Below, one piece after another: positions 45,457 through 52,662 of a stretch of 64,000 nucleotides of DNA. The stretch lies in assembly GCA_944342025.1 (NCBI GenBank), contig CALVMD010000002.1, positions 113,070 to 177,069 on the forward strand, written 5' to 3'. Source of the stretch: an uncultured Clostridia bacterium. Its GTDB lineage: Bacteria > Bacillota > Clostridia > Christensenellales > Borkfalkiaceae. Each line of letters begins with the position of its first letter. Position 1 is the first letter of the stretch. Below the pieces are notes generated by a model. The model did not search any database and was not told the origin of the DNA. It worked only from the letters and a program-made list of their open reading frames with translations. The position numbers were made by a program, and so were the translations under genes.

Positions 45457-45486
45457 AACCCGCGCGGCTTGCCGCGCGGGTTTTTC
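45457..45486 (+). terminator. Terminator of the candidate large RNA
   Basis: AACCCGCGCGG-cttg-CCGCGCGGGTT followed by TTTTT-type tail. It may also serve the convergent GNAT gene. Confidence 0.93.
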
Positions 45487-45506
45487 CGTATTCTGTCCCC
45501 TGTCAT

Positions 45507-45998
45507 TCACAACCTGTAACCGTAGATATAATCGTCCATATAATATCCTTCGCCTATGGCGGCGCATTCTTCCCCCTCGCGGATAAAGCCGAACTTTTCA
45601 TACGCGCGGATCGCACGGGCATTGTGTTTGTTCACGGTAAGGTAAACCCGCTTTTTGCCCCGTCTTTTCCCTTCCGCGACGGCAAAAGCGAGCGCCTCCT
45701 GCCCCAGCCCGCGGCTGCGGTATTCTTCCCCGAGATAGACCTTGGACAAGAAAAGATCCTGCTTCTGATCCTGCAACCCGCAATAACCGACCCGTTCTTC
45801 CCCAAGGGACAAAAAATAATAAGTATATCCCTGCCTTTCCGTCTGCACTTTGAGCGCGGCGGCGCTCTGGAATTTGTTCAGCATGTAATCCACCTGCGCC
45901 GCGCCCAACAATAAATCGTAAGCGGAGTGCCAACTGTCGCGCGCCATCGCCGCGAGCGTTTCATAATCTTTGGTCTCCGTAAACGTAAGTTTCTGCAT
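45507..45998 (-). CDS. GNAT N-acetyltransferase
   Basis: The 163-residue single-domain GNAT protein has the acetyl-CoA-binding segment LSKVYLGEEYRSRGLGQEAL (Q/RxxGxG/A-like) and VYLTVNKHNARAIRAYEKFGF at motif B. The substrate is not evident. GGGGGA lies before the ATG and a consensus promoter lies upstream. It is convergent with the candidate RNA. Confidence 0.88.
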   Translation of the reverse strand: MQKLTFTETKDYETLAAMARDSWHSAYDLLLGAAQVDYMLNKFQSAAALKVQTERQGYTYYFLSLGEERVGYCGLQDQKQDLFLSKVYLGEEYRSRGLGQEALAFAVAEGKRRGKKRVYLTVNKHNARAIRAYEKFGFIREGEECAAIGEGYYMDDYIYGYRL

Positions 45999-46024
45999 AA
46001 ATCCCCCTTTGCCGTTTTCTTTTT

Positions 46025-46053
46025 ATTATACTGCCCGGAGAAAAAAATGTCAA
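46025..46053 (-). promoter_or_regulatory. Promoter of the GNAT gene
   Basis: TTGACA (46048-46053) and TATAAT (46025-46030), 17-bp spacing on the minus strand. Confidence 0.92.
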
Positions 46054-46160
46054 CCGTGCGCCGTTTGCGACCGCTTCCGACGAAAAAAGCGAAAATGCGC
46101 CGTTCTTTTCCTTTCTCCGCCCCTATACAATATAATAATCCCATTGCAAGAGGTAAGACC

Positions 46161-46856
46161 ATGCAAAAATTAAGCGAACTGATAGGCAAGCCCCTTTTTA
46201 CGCGCACCGGCGAACTGGCGGGAACGGTCAAAAACGCACTTTTGGCCAAAAATTTGCGGATACTGCGCGCCTTCGAATACTTCGACGATCAGGAAGACGA
46301 ACACACCGTCCCCTTGTCTTCCGTCGTTTCCGCGGAAGACGCGCTCATCGTCCGGTCGCTTGCCGAACGACGGTACAAAGACGCCGTTCCTGCCCCGTTC
46401 GGCGTCGCCGCCTATTCCGAAACGGGGGAAAACCTGGGCAACGTGTGCGACTTCGGATTAAACGGCGGAGAAGTGACAGGCCTCGTCCTTACGAGCGGCA
46501 GAGAGATCGAAACGGCGCGCGTCGTCAGCATCGGCGACGCGCTGATCGCCGACCTAAGTTCTCCCCTCCCCGTGCGCCCCGCAAAGACATCGCGTACGCG
46601 GACGGCGGCCCGCCGCGCAGAAACAACAGGACCGAACGCGCCGGCAAGACAAATCCCCGCGCCGCAGGCAGCTCCCAAAGCGGGCAGTGCGCTCCTTACG
46701 GGCAAACGCGTGCCCGAAGACGTCCGCGACGCCCGAGGCGACATCGTGGTGAAAAAAGACACCGTGATCACCGCCGAAACGCTCCGCCGCGCCATGGCGC
46801 ACAACAAACTTTTCGAACTGACTCTCAGCGTTTTATCGCAAAGTGCGCGGACGTGA
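46161..46856 (+). CDS. PRC-barrel domain protein
   Basis: The 231-residue protein has two PRC-barrel-like segments: KLSELIGKPLFTRTGELAGT (1-70) and GVAAYSETGENLGNVCDFGL (80-125), a Pro/Ala/Arg-rich linker (about 130-175) and a C-terminal motif LLTGKRVPEDVRDARGDIV. PRC barrels occur in RimM and in sporulation or photosynthetic proteins; the role here is unknown. The start follows AGAGG; the open frame extends upstream without a site. A TATAAT lies about 30 nt upstream. Confidence 0.8.
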   Translation: MQKLSELIGKPLFTRTGELAGTVKNALLAKNLRILRAFEYFDDQEDEHTVPLSSVVSAEDALIVRSLAERRYKDAVPAPFGVAAYSETGENLGNVCDFGLNGGEVTGLVLTSGREIETARVVSIGDALIADLSSPLPVRPAKTSRTRTAARRAETTGPNAPARQIPAPQAAPKAGSALLTGKRVPEDVRDARGDIVVKKDTVITAETLRRAMAHNKLFELTLSVLSQSART

Positions 46857-46867
46857 CCGCGCACAGC

Positions 46868-46906
46868 ATTCCGCGCCGCCGCCGAGTTCCGGCGGCGGCG
46901 CGGAAT
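46868..46906. terminator. Probable bidirectional terminator between convergent genes
   Basis: ATTCCGCGCCGCCGCCG pairs with its complement around a 5-nt loop. Tails are AT-rich rather than clean T-runs, so strength is uncertain. Confidence 0.7.
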
Positions 46907-46928
46907 TTAAACATGCGGCGAAAAAATA

Positions 46929-47822
46929 TCAAAGAGCGGGCAGCCCCGTCAGAAAATGCTTGGAAAAGTCCGTCCCGTCCAGCACCGACCCCTCCCGCGC
47001 CGCGCGGAAAAAAGATTCCGTCAGGCGGATCCCCTCCTGCACGCTGCGGGAAAAGAGGTCGTCCGCGCTCTCGCGCGAACGGACGGAAGGTTCCGCGGGA
47101 TAATACCACTCGGCGTGCTCGCGGTTGAGATAGCGCACGTCGGGCGCCGTCCTGCGATACAATCCTGAAAAGAAATGAGGAAGCCGCATCGTTTTTTCCG
47201 TGCCGTACAGTCTGCGGCGGCGCGTGCCGTCCGGATCTTCAAACGCGTCCTGAAAACGAAAAAAACGATCGATCGCGCGCTCGAAGGCGCGTTCTTTCAG
47301 CTTTACTTCTCCGTCTCCCGCCGCTACCGCCCGCTCGACGGCGGGAAAGATCGCTTTCGGATGCGCCAGATCGGCGCTCGTCGGCAAGCGGTATCCCGCC
47401 AATCCTTTGCCCTCTTTCTGCACGAAATAAGAATCGAGGTCGCTTTCGATCAGAGCGTGAAAATTATCGCGCCGCCTGCCCGTACGTTCCTTTTCGCGCG
47501 CCGTAAACCAATAAACGTAAGGATGAAAGACGGTATCCGCGGCATAATGCGTAACATATCCCGCGATATAAGAAACGGCAGCCTCCTCCGCCCCTTCGCG
47601 GACGCTCTGCGCGAAAGAATTGAAAACGCCGTAAACGTTCCGGCGGTGAAAATACTTGCCGATATTTTTTCTTCCGCCCGTCATGTTATAAAAGTAAAAT
47701 ACGTCCCCGCCCTGTGCGCCGAGGAAATAATCGGCACGCGGCGAGACTGCGGCGCGGCACTCGGCCGAAAGCCCTTCATATATTTTTTCAGCGATCAGCT
47801 GATGCGTATAAGACGACGGCAT
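46929..47822 (-). CDS. Zinc-dependent phospholipase C-like protein
   Basis: The 297-residue protein resembles the Zn_dep_PLPC family: SYTHQLIAEKIYEGL at the N-terminus, DYFLGAQGGDVFYFYN, YIAGYVTHYAADTVFHPYVY with His and Asp ligands, and NFHALIESDLDSYF. No signal peptide is seen. The family in Clostridia is mostly uncharacterised, so the activity is not certain. It is divergent from the tRNA cluster. Confidence 0.78.
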   Translation of the reverse strand: MPSSYTHQLIAEKIYEGLSAECRAAVSPRADYFLGAQGGDVFYFYNMTGGRKNIGKYFHRRNVYGVFNSFAQSVREGAEEAAVSYIAGYVTHYAADTVFHPYVYWFTAREKERTGRRRDNFHALIESDLDSYFVQKEGKGLAGYRLPTSADLAHPKAIFPAVERAVAAGDGEVKLKERAFERAIDRFFRFQDAFEDPDGTRRRRLYGTEKTMRLPHFFSGLYRRTAPDVRYLNREHAEWYYPAEPSVRSRESADDLFSRSVQEGIRLTESFFRAAREGSVLDGTDFSKHFLTGLPAL

Positions 47823-47995
47823 ATAAATTTTTCTCCCCGAAAACAGCCCTCGGGCCTTTTCCGATTACTATTATATACCTTTTCGGGCAATTTTGTGCCG
47901 CTTCGCGCAAAAATATCAAAAAAAGGCCGTTTGCATGGCATGATCCGCCGTAAAAAATTAAGGAGAAAAAAATTTAAAATTATTGCAAAAAACGC

Positions 47996-48024
47996 TTGCC
48001 TTTTCCCAAAAATTTTGATATAGT
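47996..48024 (+). promoter_or_regulatory. Promoter of the tRNA-Val-Gly-Cys cluster
   Basis: TTGCCT (47996-48001) and TATAGT (48019-48024), 17-bp spacing, 17 nt before the first tRNA. Confidence 0.8.
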
Positions 48025-48040
48025 ATTTAAGCGTTCGAAC

Positions 48041-48116
48041 GGAAGTTTAGCTCAGTTGGGAGAGCATCTGCCTTACAAGCAGGGGGTCATAGGTTCGAGC
48101 CCTATAACTTCCACCA
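48041..48116 (+). tRNA. tRNA-Val (anticodon TAC)
   Basis: Acceptor stem GGAAGTT/AACTTCC, D-loop TAGCTCAGTTGGGAGAGCA, anticodon TAC at 48074-48076, T-arm GGTTCGAGCC and encoded CCA. Confidence 0.98.
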
Positions 48117-48162
48117 ACTTTCGTTTTCAATTACATCGATAAATACAGTGCGGAATGAATAT

Positions 48163-48237
48163 GCGGGAATGGCTCAGGGGTAGAGCGTCACCTTGCCAAG
48201 GTGAATGTCGCGAGTTCGAATCTCGTTTCCCGCTCCA
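48163..48237 (+). tRNA. tRNA-Gly (anticodon GCC)
   Basis: Acceptor GCGGGAA/TTCCCGC, anticodon loop TTGCCAA, T-arm GAGTTCGAATCTC, encoded CCA. Confidence 0.98.
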
Positions 48238-48260
48238 AAAAAATTCCGCACTTATTTTTT

Positions 48261-48335
48261 GGCGCCATAGCCAAGTGGTAAGGCAAGGGTCTGCAAAACC
48301 CTGACTCCCCGGTTCAAATCCGGGTGGCGCCTCCA
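48261..48335 (+). tRNA. tRNA-Cys (anticodon GCA)
   Basis: Acceptor GGCGCCA/TGGCGCC, anticodon loop CTGCAAA, T-arm CGGTTCAAATCCG, discriminator T and encoded CCA. Confidence 0.98.
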
Positions 48336-48341
48336 AACCGT

Positions 48342-48378
48342 TTCCGCTTTGCGCCCGGGCGCAGAGCGGAATTTTTTA
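48342..48378 (+). terminator. Terminator of the tRNA cluster
   Basis: TTCCGCTTTGCGCC and GGGCGCAGAGCGGAA pair with one mismatch and are followed by TTTTTT. Confidence 0.92.
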
Positions 48379-48479
48379 TATCGGCCCGATCCGGGCGGGC
48401 CTTATACGACAGAACGCTCCCCGCGAGAGCGGGAACCGTATCCCCTGCCTTGGTCAAGTAATTCCTGAAAAGTGTCGCC

Positions 48480-49004
48480 ATGAAGATCATTTTAGAAACC
48501 GACCGCCTGTCTTTGCGCGAAATGACTCCGAGCGATCTCCCCGCCATTTGCCGCGTTTTGCAGGACAGGGAAACAATGTACGCTTACGAACACGCCTTTT
48601 CGGACGAGGAAGCGGCGGCGTGGCTGAACAATCAGCTTCGGCGTTACCGCGAAGACGGATTCGGACTTTGGGCCGCCGTGTTAAAAGAAAGCGGCGAAAT
48701 TATCGGCCAATGCGGGCTGACCTGGCAAAATGTGGATGAAACCCGCGTCGTAGAGGTGGGGTACCTGTTCGAAAGAGCCCATTGGCATAAAGGATACGCG
48801 ACCGAAGCGGCAATCGCCTGCAAGGAATACGCCTTCAACGTTTTGGGATCGGAAAAGGTTTATTCGATCATCCGCGACAATAATTACGCCTCGCAAAGCG
48901 TTGCCAAACGCAACGGGATGCATTTATGCGGAAAAATCGTGAAACACTATTACGGCATGGATATGCCGCATCTTGTATATTGCACCGAGCGCGGCGGCAA
49001 ATGA
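48480..49004 (+). CDS. GNAT acetyltransferase, RimJ/RimL type
   Basis: The 174-residue protein starts with ILETDRLSLREMTPSDLPAI and contains VEVGYLFERAHWHKGYATEA and IIRDNNYASQSVAKRNGM, typical of acetyltransferases that modify ribosomal proteins or small molecules. The substrate is unknown. The ribosome binding site is weak. It is flanked by tRNA genes. Confidence 0.9.
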   Translation: MKIILETDRLSLREMTPSDLPAICRVLQDRETMYAYEHAFSDEEAAAWLNNQLRRYREDGFGLWAAVLKESGEIIGQCGLTWQNVDETRVVEVGYLFERAHWHKGYATEAAIACKEYAFNVLGSEKVYSIIRDNNYASQSVAKRNGMHLCGKIVKHYYGMDMPHLVYCTERGGK

Positions 49005-49086
49005 CCGAAGAGCATGGCGCGGAAAGATTTTTGCCCCGCAGAAAAAGAATTTTTGATCCGAATTGAAAATTTCATATTCAATTCAT

Positions 49087-49381
49087 GCCGCTGTGGTGGA
49101 ATTGGCAGACACAAGGGACTTAGATTTGAGCATCGGGACAGGAAACTTTCCGCATGAATCGCGTCAAATTCGGTGGAACTCCCCTATTTCGGGACAATAC
49201 CGAGCGAAGCCCGTTTCGGGAACGTGTAGAGACTTTACGGCGCGTGCCTAAAACCGTTCGGTCATGGCAAAGATAAAGTCCGGACTACAACGTCGGAACT
49301 TGACGGCTATGGCAACATAGAGTAGCGCGAAAATCCCTCGGCGTAAAAACCGTACCGGTCCGAGTCCGGTCAGCGGCACCA
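49087..49381 (+). tRNA. tRNA-Leu (anticodon TAA), interrupted by a group I intron
   Basis: Exon 1 is 49087-49121 and exon 2 is 49330-49381. The acceptor arms GCCGCTG and CAGCGGC pair perfectly. Joining the exons gives the anticodon arm AGGGA-CTTAAAA-TCCCT with anticodon TAA, a long variable arm (CTCGGCGTAAAAACCGTACC, leucine-type) and T-arm GGTCCGAGTCC. CCA is encoded. The intron lies between T34 and A35 of the anticodon, so the gene must be spliced to work. Confidence 0.96.
49122..49329 (+). ncRNA. Group I intron in tRNA-Leu(UAA), 208 nt
   Basis: The intron follows a U (exon end CTT) and ends with G, as group I introns do. P1 can form between exon CTT and intron GAG (49128-49130) with the expected U-G pair at the splice site. 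The core reads AATACCGAGCGAAGCCC, GTAGAGACTTTACGG and GGCAAAGATAAAGTCC, which closely parallels the cyanobacterial tRNA-Leu intron core as I recall it; GACTTT (49231-49236) pairs with AAAGTC (49275-49280) as P7. There is no room for a homing endonuclease. Confidence 0.95.
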
Positions 49382-49444
49382 AAAAACCATGATATATCGG
49401 TAGATTTTCGATCAAAACTGCCGTGTATCATGGTTTTTCTTTTT
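49382..49444 (+). terminator. Terminator of tRNA-Leu
   Basis: AAAAACCATGATA and TATCATGGTTTTT pair across a 31-nt loop region that has an inner hairpin; a T-rich tail follows. Confidence 0.85.
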
Positions 49445-49479
49445 GCTCCTTTCAGACTTTCTTAACGGAACAACAAACA

Positions 49480-49514
49480 GCACGGGCAGCGGTCTTTACG
49501 GCCGCTGCCCGTGC
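49480..49514 (-). terminator. Terminator of the poly-Asp lipoprotein gene
   Basis: GCACGGGCAGCGG pairs with CCGCTGCCCGTGC around a 9-nt loop, about 40 nt after the stop; the tail TGTTTGTTG is only moderately T-rich. Confidence 0.8.
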
Positions 49515-49551
49515 ATTTATTTTCATACTTTCCCGTCCGTCCTGCGTTCAT

Positions 49552-50505
49552 TTATGAGCGCCCGCTATACGGCTCGTACACGTAATCGGTCTCGCCGTTT
49601 TCGCCCGTCACCGTACGAACGATGTAGCATTGAGCTTTCTGCCCGCTGCCGACGCGAAGGCGGATGACCTCCTCGCCGCGCACCGTTTCGCGCTCGAAGT
49701 AGAAGCTCTCCGAAACGCCGTTTTTATACGAAACCATCTTCAGTTCCGTCTCGCCCCTTTCCGTTTCGTAAGAGAACGCGCTGCGCTCTACAAGCTGCCT
49801 GTTCTCGTAAACGGAGTAACTGTATTCCTCTTCGAACTCGCCCCCTTCGCTCTCCTGCCCCTGCTCGACGAGCATATAACGGTTTTCGCCGAGGGTGACG
49901 GCAAACTCCGTCTCGCTTTCCGATTCGTTCCCTTCCGTCTCGAAATTGCGCTCGCCGCGCACCGCATAATCGGTACCTTCGACCGTCAGAATCCCTTCGA
50001 TCGCGTAATTTTCCTCCCGTTCGTCGTCAAAATCGAACCAGTCGTCATCGTCGTCATCGTCATGATCGTCGTCAGGAATCGCCGTCTGATTGTAATGCAT
50101 CACATACTGCAAGGTATTGCCCTGTATGTCGCGGTAAGATATAGTCATTTTATGCGCGTACCCCTCTCTGTCCGATGCAGACTCGGTCACGCCGAAGCCG
50201 CCGTCGCTGAGAAGGCTCTCCACGAGCGCCATGTACCTGTCCAATTCGGCAAATTCGTCGTTTTCGGCGGACGTATCTTCGAACGTTTCCGCAAAGCCCT
50301 TAGACGCCGCGAGCGCAGCCGCCTCGCCGCCGTTCATGGAAGAAATGATCATACCCGCCGAAGCGGCGCTGAACCCGTAAACGGATTCGGTGGAATCGAG
50401 GTCATCGAATTTGCCGTTGCCGCCTTTATCCGAGGAGCAAGCGGCGATCCCCAGCGCGAGCGCCAGTGCCAGTGTCAGAACCAGTGCCGTTAACAATTTT
50501 TTCAT
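49552..50505 (-). CDS. Lipoprotein related to the neighbouring anti-sigma ectodomain, poly-Asp tract
   Basis: The 317-residue protein has a lipoprotein signal ending LALGIAAC (Cys23). Its mature part aligns by eye along its length with the extracytoplasmic part of the protein at 51274-52446: ESVYGFSAASAG vs DSFYAYGAASVG, EENYAIEGILTVEGTDY vs EENYAIVGVLLAGGAEY, YSYSVYENRQLVERS vs YAYSVYENGRLIERT, and ETVRGE in both. An internal tract near residue 145 is Asp-rich (DDDHDDDDDDDWFDFDD). ATG with AAGGAGAG upstream. It is divergent from the sigma gene and shares its promoter-like motif. No known domain is recognised. Confidence 0.85.
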   Translation of the reverse strand: MKKLLTALVLTLALALALGIAACSSDKGGNGKFDDLDSTESVYGFSAASAGMIISSMNGGEAAALAASKGFAETFEDTSAENDEFAELDRYMALVESLLSDGGFGVTESASDREGYAHKMTISYRDIQGNTLQYVMHYNQTAIPDDDHDDDDDDDWFDFDDEREENYAIEGILTVEGTDYAVRGERNFETEGNESESETEFAVTLGENRYMLVEQGQESEGGEFEEEYSYSVYENRQLVERSAFSYETERGETELKMVSYKNGVSESFYFERETVRGEEVIRLRVGSGQKAQCYIVRTVTGENGETDYVYEPYSGRS

Positions 50506-50564
50506 CGTCGTACTCTCCTTGTACTCTGTTTTTTCACGGGAGCATCCGGAATTTTCCCGTCTCA

Positions 50565-50598
50565 CTTATAGAACAACCCGAACTATCCTTTTTGTTGG
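50565..50598 (-). promoter_or_regulatory. ECF-type promoter-like motif upstream of the lipoprotein gene
   Basis: Minus strand CCAACAA, nine bases, TTCGGGTTGTTCTATAA. The same layout, CCAACAA-N9-TTCGGATTGTTTATA, lies on the plus strand at 50706-50736 ahead of the sigma gene. It may be a promoter for that sigma factor or a dyad operator (AACAA/TTGTT arms, 15-nt spacing). Confidence 0.6.
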
Positions 50599-50705
50599 AA
50601 GAAAATAAAAAAATTTTGAATTTTTTCGATGCGCGTTCGGTACGCCCCTTGACGAACGGGCTCTTTCCTGTTATTATCTTAATTAAGAAAAAAAATATAC
50701 TTTTG

Positions 50706-50736
50706 CCAACAATCCGCACCTTTCGGATTGTTTATA
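50706..50736 (+). promoter_or_regulatory. ECF-type promoter-like motif upstream of the sigma gene
   Basis: CCAACAA, nine bases, TTCGGATTGTTTATA, ending 13 nt before the ATG. It matches the divergent copy at 50565-50598 in sequence and spacing. The AACAATCCG/CGGATTGTT arms also form an inverted repeat. Confidence 0.6.
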
Positions 50737-50749
50737 GTATGGAAGAGGA

Positions 50750-51277
50750 ATGAAAGACGAAAAGTTGGAGCGGTATGTCGAGGCGCTGCGCACGGGTGAC
50801 GCGGGTGCGTTCGACTACATTTACGAACAGACACACAAGCGTGCTTACTTCACGATCTTATATATCGTGCGCGACAAGATGCACGCCGAAGACGTCTTGC
50901 AAGAGACGTTTGTCAAGGCGGTCTCTTCGATCGGGCAATACCGCGCGGGCACCAATTTTTATGCGTGGCTGAACGCGATCGCCCGCTCGCTCGCGCTCAA
51001 CCACCTGAAAAAATACAGGCGGGAAGTGGCGACCGACTTCGACGAGGATTCTTACAAGTACGGCGTGCAGGAGACCGAGCTTCCGTACCTGTTCGACCTG
51101 GCGGCAAAAATATTGCCCGAAGACGAATATCAGATCGTGATGCTCTGTCAGGTGTCGGGATATAAGCGGCGGGAAGTCGCGGCGATGCTGGGCATGCCGA
51201 TCGCGACGGTGACCTGGAAAAACAATCAGGCGTTGAAAAAGTTGAAAAAAATTCTCGAAAAGGAGGGCAGACCGTGA
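50750..51277 (+). CDS. ECF-family RNA polymerase sigma factor
   Basis: The 175-residue protein has region 2 (about 20-90) with MHAEDVLQETFVKAVSSIGQY and FYAWLNAIARSLALNHLKKY, and region 4 (about 115-170) with the helix-turn-helix SGYKRREVAAMLGMPIATVT. There is no region 1 or 3. ATG with AAGAGG upstream. The stop overlaps the next gene by 4 nt, so it is coupled to its probable anti-sigma factor. It likely drives its own operon and the divergent lipoprotein gene. Confidence 0.93.
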   Translation: MKDEKLERYVEALRTGDAGAFDYIYEQTHKRAYFTILYIVRDKMHAEDVLQETFVKAVSSIGQYRAGTNFYAWLNAIARSLALNHLKKYRREVATDFDEDSYKYGVQETELPYLFDLAAKILPEDEYQIVMLCQVSGYKRREVAAMLGMPIATVTWKNNQALKKLKKILEKEGRP

Positions 51278-52446
51278 AAGACATCAAAAAAATGCTGGCG
51301 GAAGAAGGCAAATCCGTTCTGCCCGACGCCAAAGTAAAGGAAAACATCCGAAAAGAGCTGGGCATCACCGAAACGGAGAGCGCGATCGCCTATGCGCACA
51401 GCGGCGAGGCGGCAGCAAATAAGAAAAGCCGCACCCCGCTGATCGCGGCGTGCGCGGCGCTCGTCGCAGCAGTGCTGTTTCTGAGCATTTTTTTACCGCT
51501 GTTTCTGAACAGAGGGAACGGAAGCCTTACCATCGGCAACAAATTCGAACAGATCACGGGCGCCGATTCCTTTTACGCCTACGGCGCGGCATCCGTCGGG
51601 TCTCTTTTGAGCTCGGAAAACGGCGCTCAGGCGGCGACAGGCTCCGTTTCGAAGTCTTTGTCGAGGACGCGCACTCAGACGGCTGCACAGGCAGACGGCG
51701 CGTCTGACGAGGCACAGATCGAACTTCTCAGCCGATATATGACGCTTGTCGAGGGCCTGCTCGGCGAGGGCGGCATCACGGAGACCGCGATCGGCGGCAA
51801 CGGCGACTACGAATTCGGCATGACCGTGACGTACACCGACCTTTTGGGCGCGCCCGTATCGTACACGATGTATTACGACAAAATTTTCCGCGGAAGCGAG
51901 ACGGACGGCGGCGAACAAGAAGAAAATTACGCGATCGTAGGCGTTTTGCTGGCGGGCGGCGCGGAGTACCCCGTAAAGGGCAATTACGAGACGGAGACCG
52001 AATCGGGCGGCGGCGAGAGCGAAACGGGCAGCGAACTGTATTTCAAGGCATACACGGGCGAAAATTCGTATATCGAAGTAGAGCAGGAGTCTGAAAGCGA
52101 GACCGAAGGAAACGAGAGCGAGGAAGAAAAGGAATACGCCTATTCCGTATACGAAAACGGCCGCCTGATCGAGCGGACGACGGTGGAGTATGAATCGGAA
52201 GAGGGCGAACTGGAACTTGTGATGACCATCGAAAAGGACGGCGAGCGCGAAACGCTGACCTTTTCGGGCGAAACGGTGCGCGGCGAACTGGTGCTGCGCG
52301 TGACGGGCAACATCGGCGGAGAGCGCGTGCGCTTTTCGATCTATGTGCGCGAAGGGCAGTATCATTACGTCTTTGAAGACGGTTCGTCGTCCGATCACGA
52401 CCGCTACGATGACGATGACGACGATGACGATGATGACGACGATTGA
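51274..52446 (+). CDS. Probable membrane anti-sigma factor with acidic ectodomain and poly-Asp tail
   Basis: The 390-residue protein has a cytosolic N-terminal segment of about 52 residues (KKMLAEEGKSVLPDAKVKEN), one membrane helix (about 55-78) and a 310-residue extracytoplasmic domain. The N-terminus lacks the HxxxCxxC zinc motif of ZAS anti-sigma factors. The ectodomain is acidic, resembles the lipoprotein encoded at 49552-50505, and ends in 12 consecutive Asp. The anti-sigma role is inferred from coupling and topology. No named domain is recognised. Confidence 0.8.
   Translation: MKDIKKMLAEEGKSVLPDAKVKENIRKELGITETESAIAYAHSGEAAANKKSRTPLIAACAALVAAVLFLSIFLPLFLNRGNGSLTIGNKFEQITGADSFYAYGAASVGSLLSSENGAQAATGSVSKSLSRTRTQTAAQADGASDEAQIELLSRYMTLVEGLLGEGGITETAIGGNGDYEFGMTVTYTDLLGAPVSYTMYYDKIFRGSETDGGEQEENYAIVGVLLAGGAEYPVKGNYETETESGGGESETGSELYFKAYTGENSYIEVEQESESETEGNESEEEKEYAYSVYENGRLIERTTVEYESEEGELELVMTIEKDGERETLTFSGETVRGELVLRVTGNIGGERVRFSIYVREGQYHYVFEDGSSSDHDRYDDDDDDDDDDDD
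52408..52443 (+). repeat. GAT/GAC run encoding 12 Asp
   Basis: Twelve consecutive GAT or GAC codons, mixed, directly before the stop codon. The mixed codon use suggests selection for Asp rather than simple slippage, though length change is possible. Confidence 0.9.
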
Positions 52447-52470
52447 GCGGTAAAAAAATACCGATATCGG

Positions 52471-52512
52471 CCGCGCGCGTCTGCATTCTTGCAGACGCGC
52501 GCGGTTTTATTT
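52471..52512 (+). terminator. Terminator of the sigma/anti-sigma operon
   Basis: CCGCGCGCGTCTGC pairs with GCAGACGCGCGCGG around a 6-nt loop, followed by TTTTAT. Confidence 0.9.
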
Positions 52513-52577
52513 GTCTCTGCTACACGGTTTTATTTGTATCCGCCCCCTATATTTTGATAAACAAGGCATAAAGAATC

Positions 52578-52620
52578 GAAAAAGCCGCCGCGCGGAAATT
52601 TCCGCGCGGCGGCCTTTTTC
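52578..52620 (-). terminator. Terminator of the SipW-type fibre operon
   Basis: GCCGCCGCGCGGAAA pairs with its complement, with A-run and T-run on the two sides, so it can work in both directions. It lies 43 nt after the stop of the 1531-residue gene. Confidence 0.92.
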
Positions 52621-52662
52621 AACTTGTGTGTCCTCGGTTAAAAGCGAGAACTGTTTGCCGAA

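Larger units (their letters stand above)
44988..45486 (+). ncRNA. Candidate large structured non-coding RNA, about 500 nt
   Basis: The segment starts at a strong promoter and ends at a strong terminator, with no convincing protein gene. Several local pairings can be drawn: AGGGAAAA/TTTTCCCT at about 44995-45017, GCAGAC/GTCTGC enclosing 45350-45388, AGCAAG/CTTGCT around 45234-45282, and GTGACC near the 5' end with GGTTAC near 45400. The string TCCGAT occurs four times (about 45261, 45297, 45340, 45391) and its complement ATCGGA once (about 45183). I checked for marker motifs of tmRNA, RNase P RNA, SRP RNA, 6S RNA, T-box, M-box, lysine and c-di-AMP elements and saw none. The class is unassigned. 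Confidence 0.6.

Noticed and set aside
49122-49329. Homing endonuclease within the tRNA-Leu intron
   Set aside because: The intron is only 208 nt and the short frame through it (49063-49251) crosses exon and intron; no LAGLIDADG or GIY-YIG motif.
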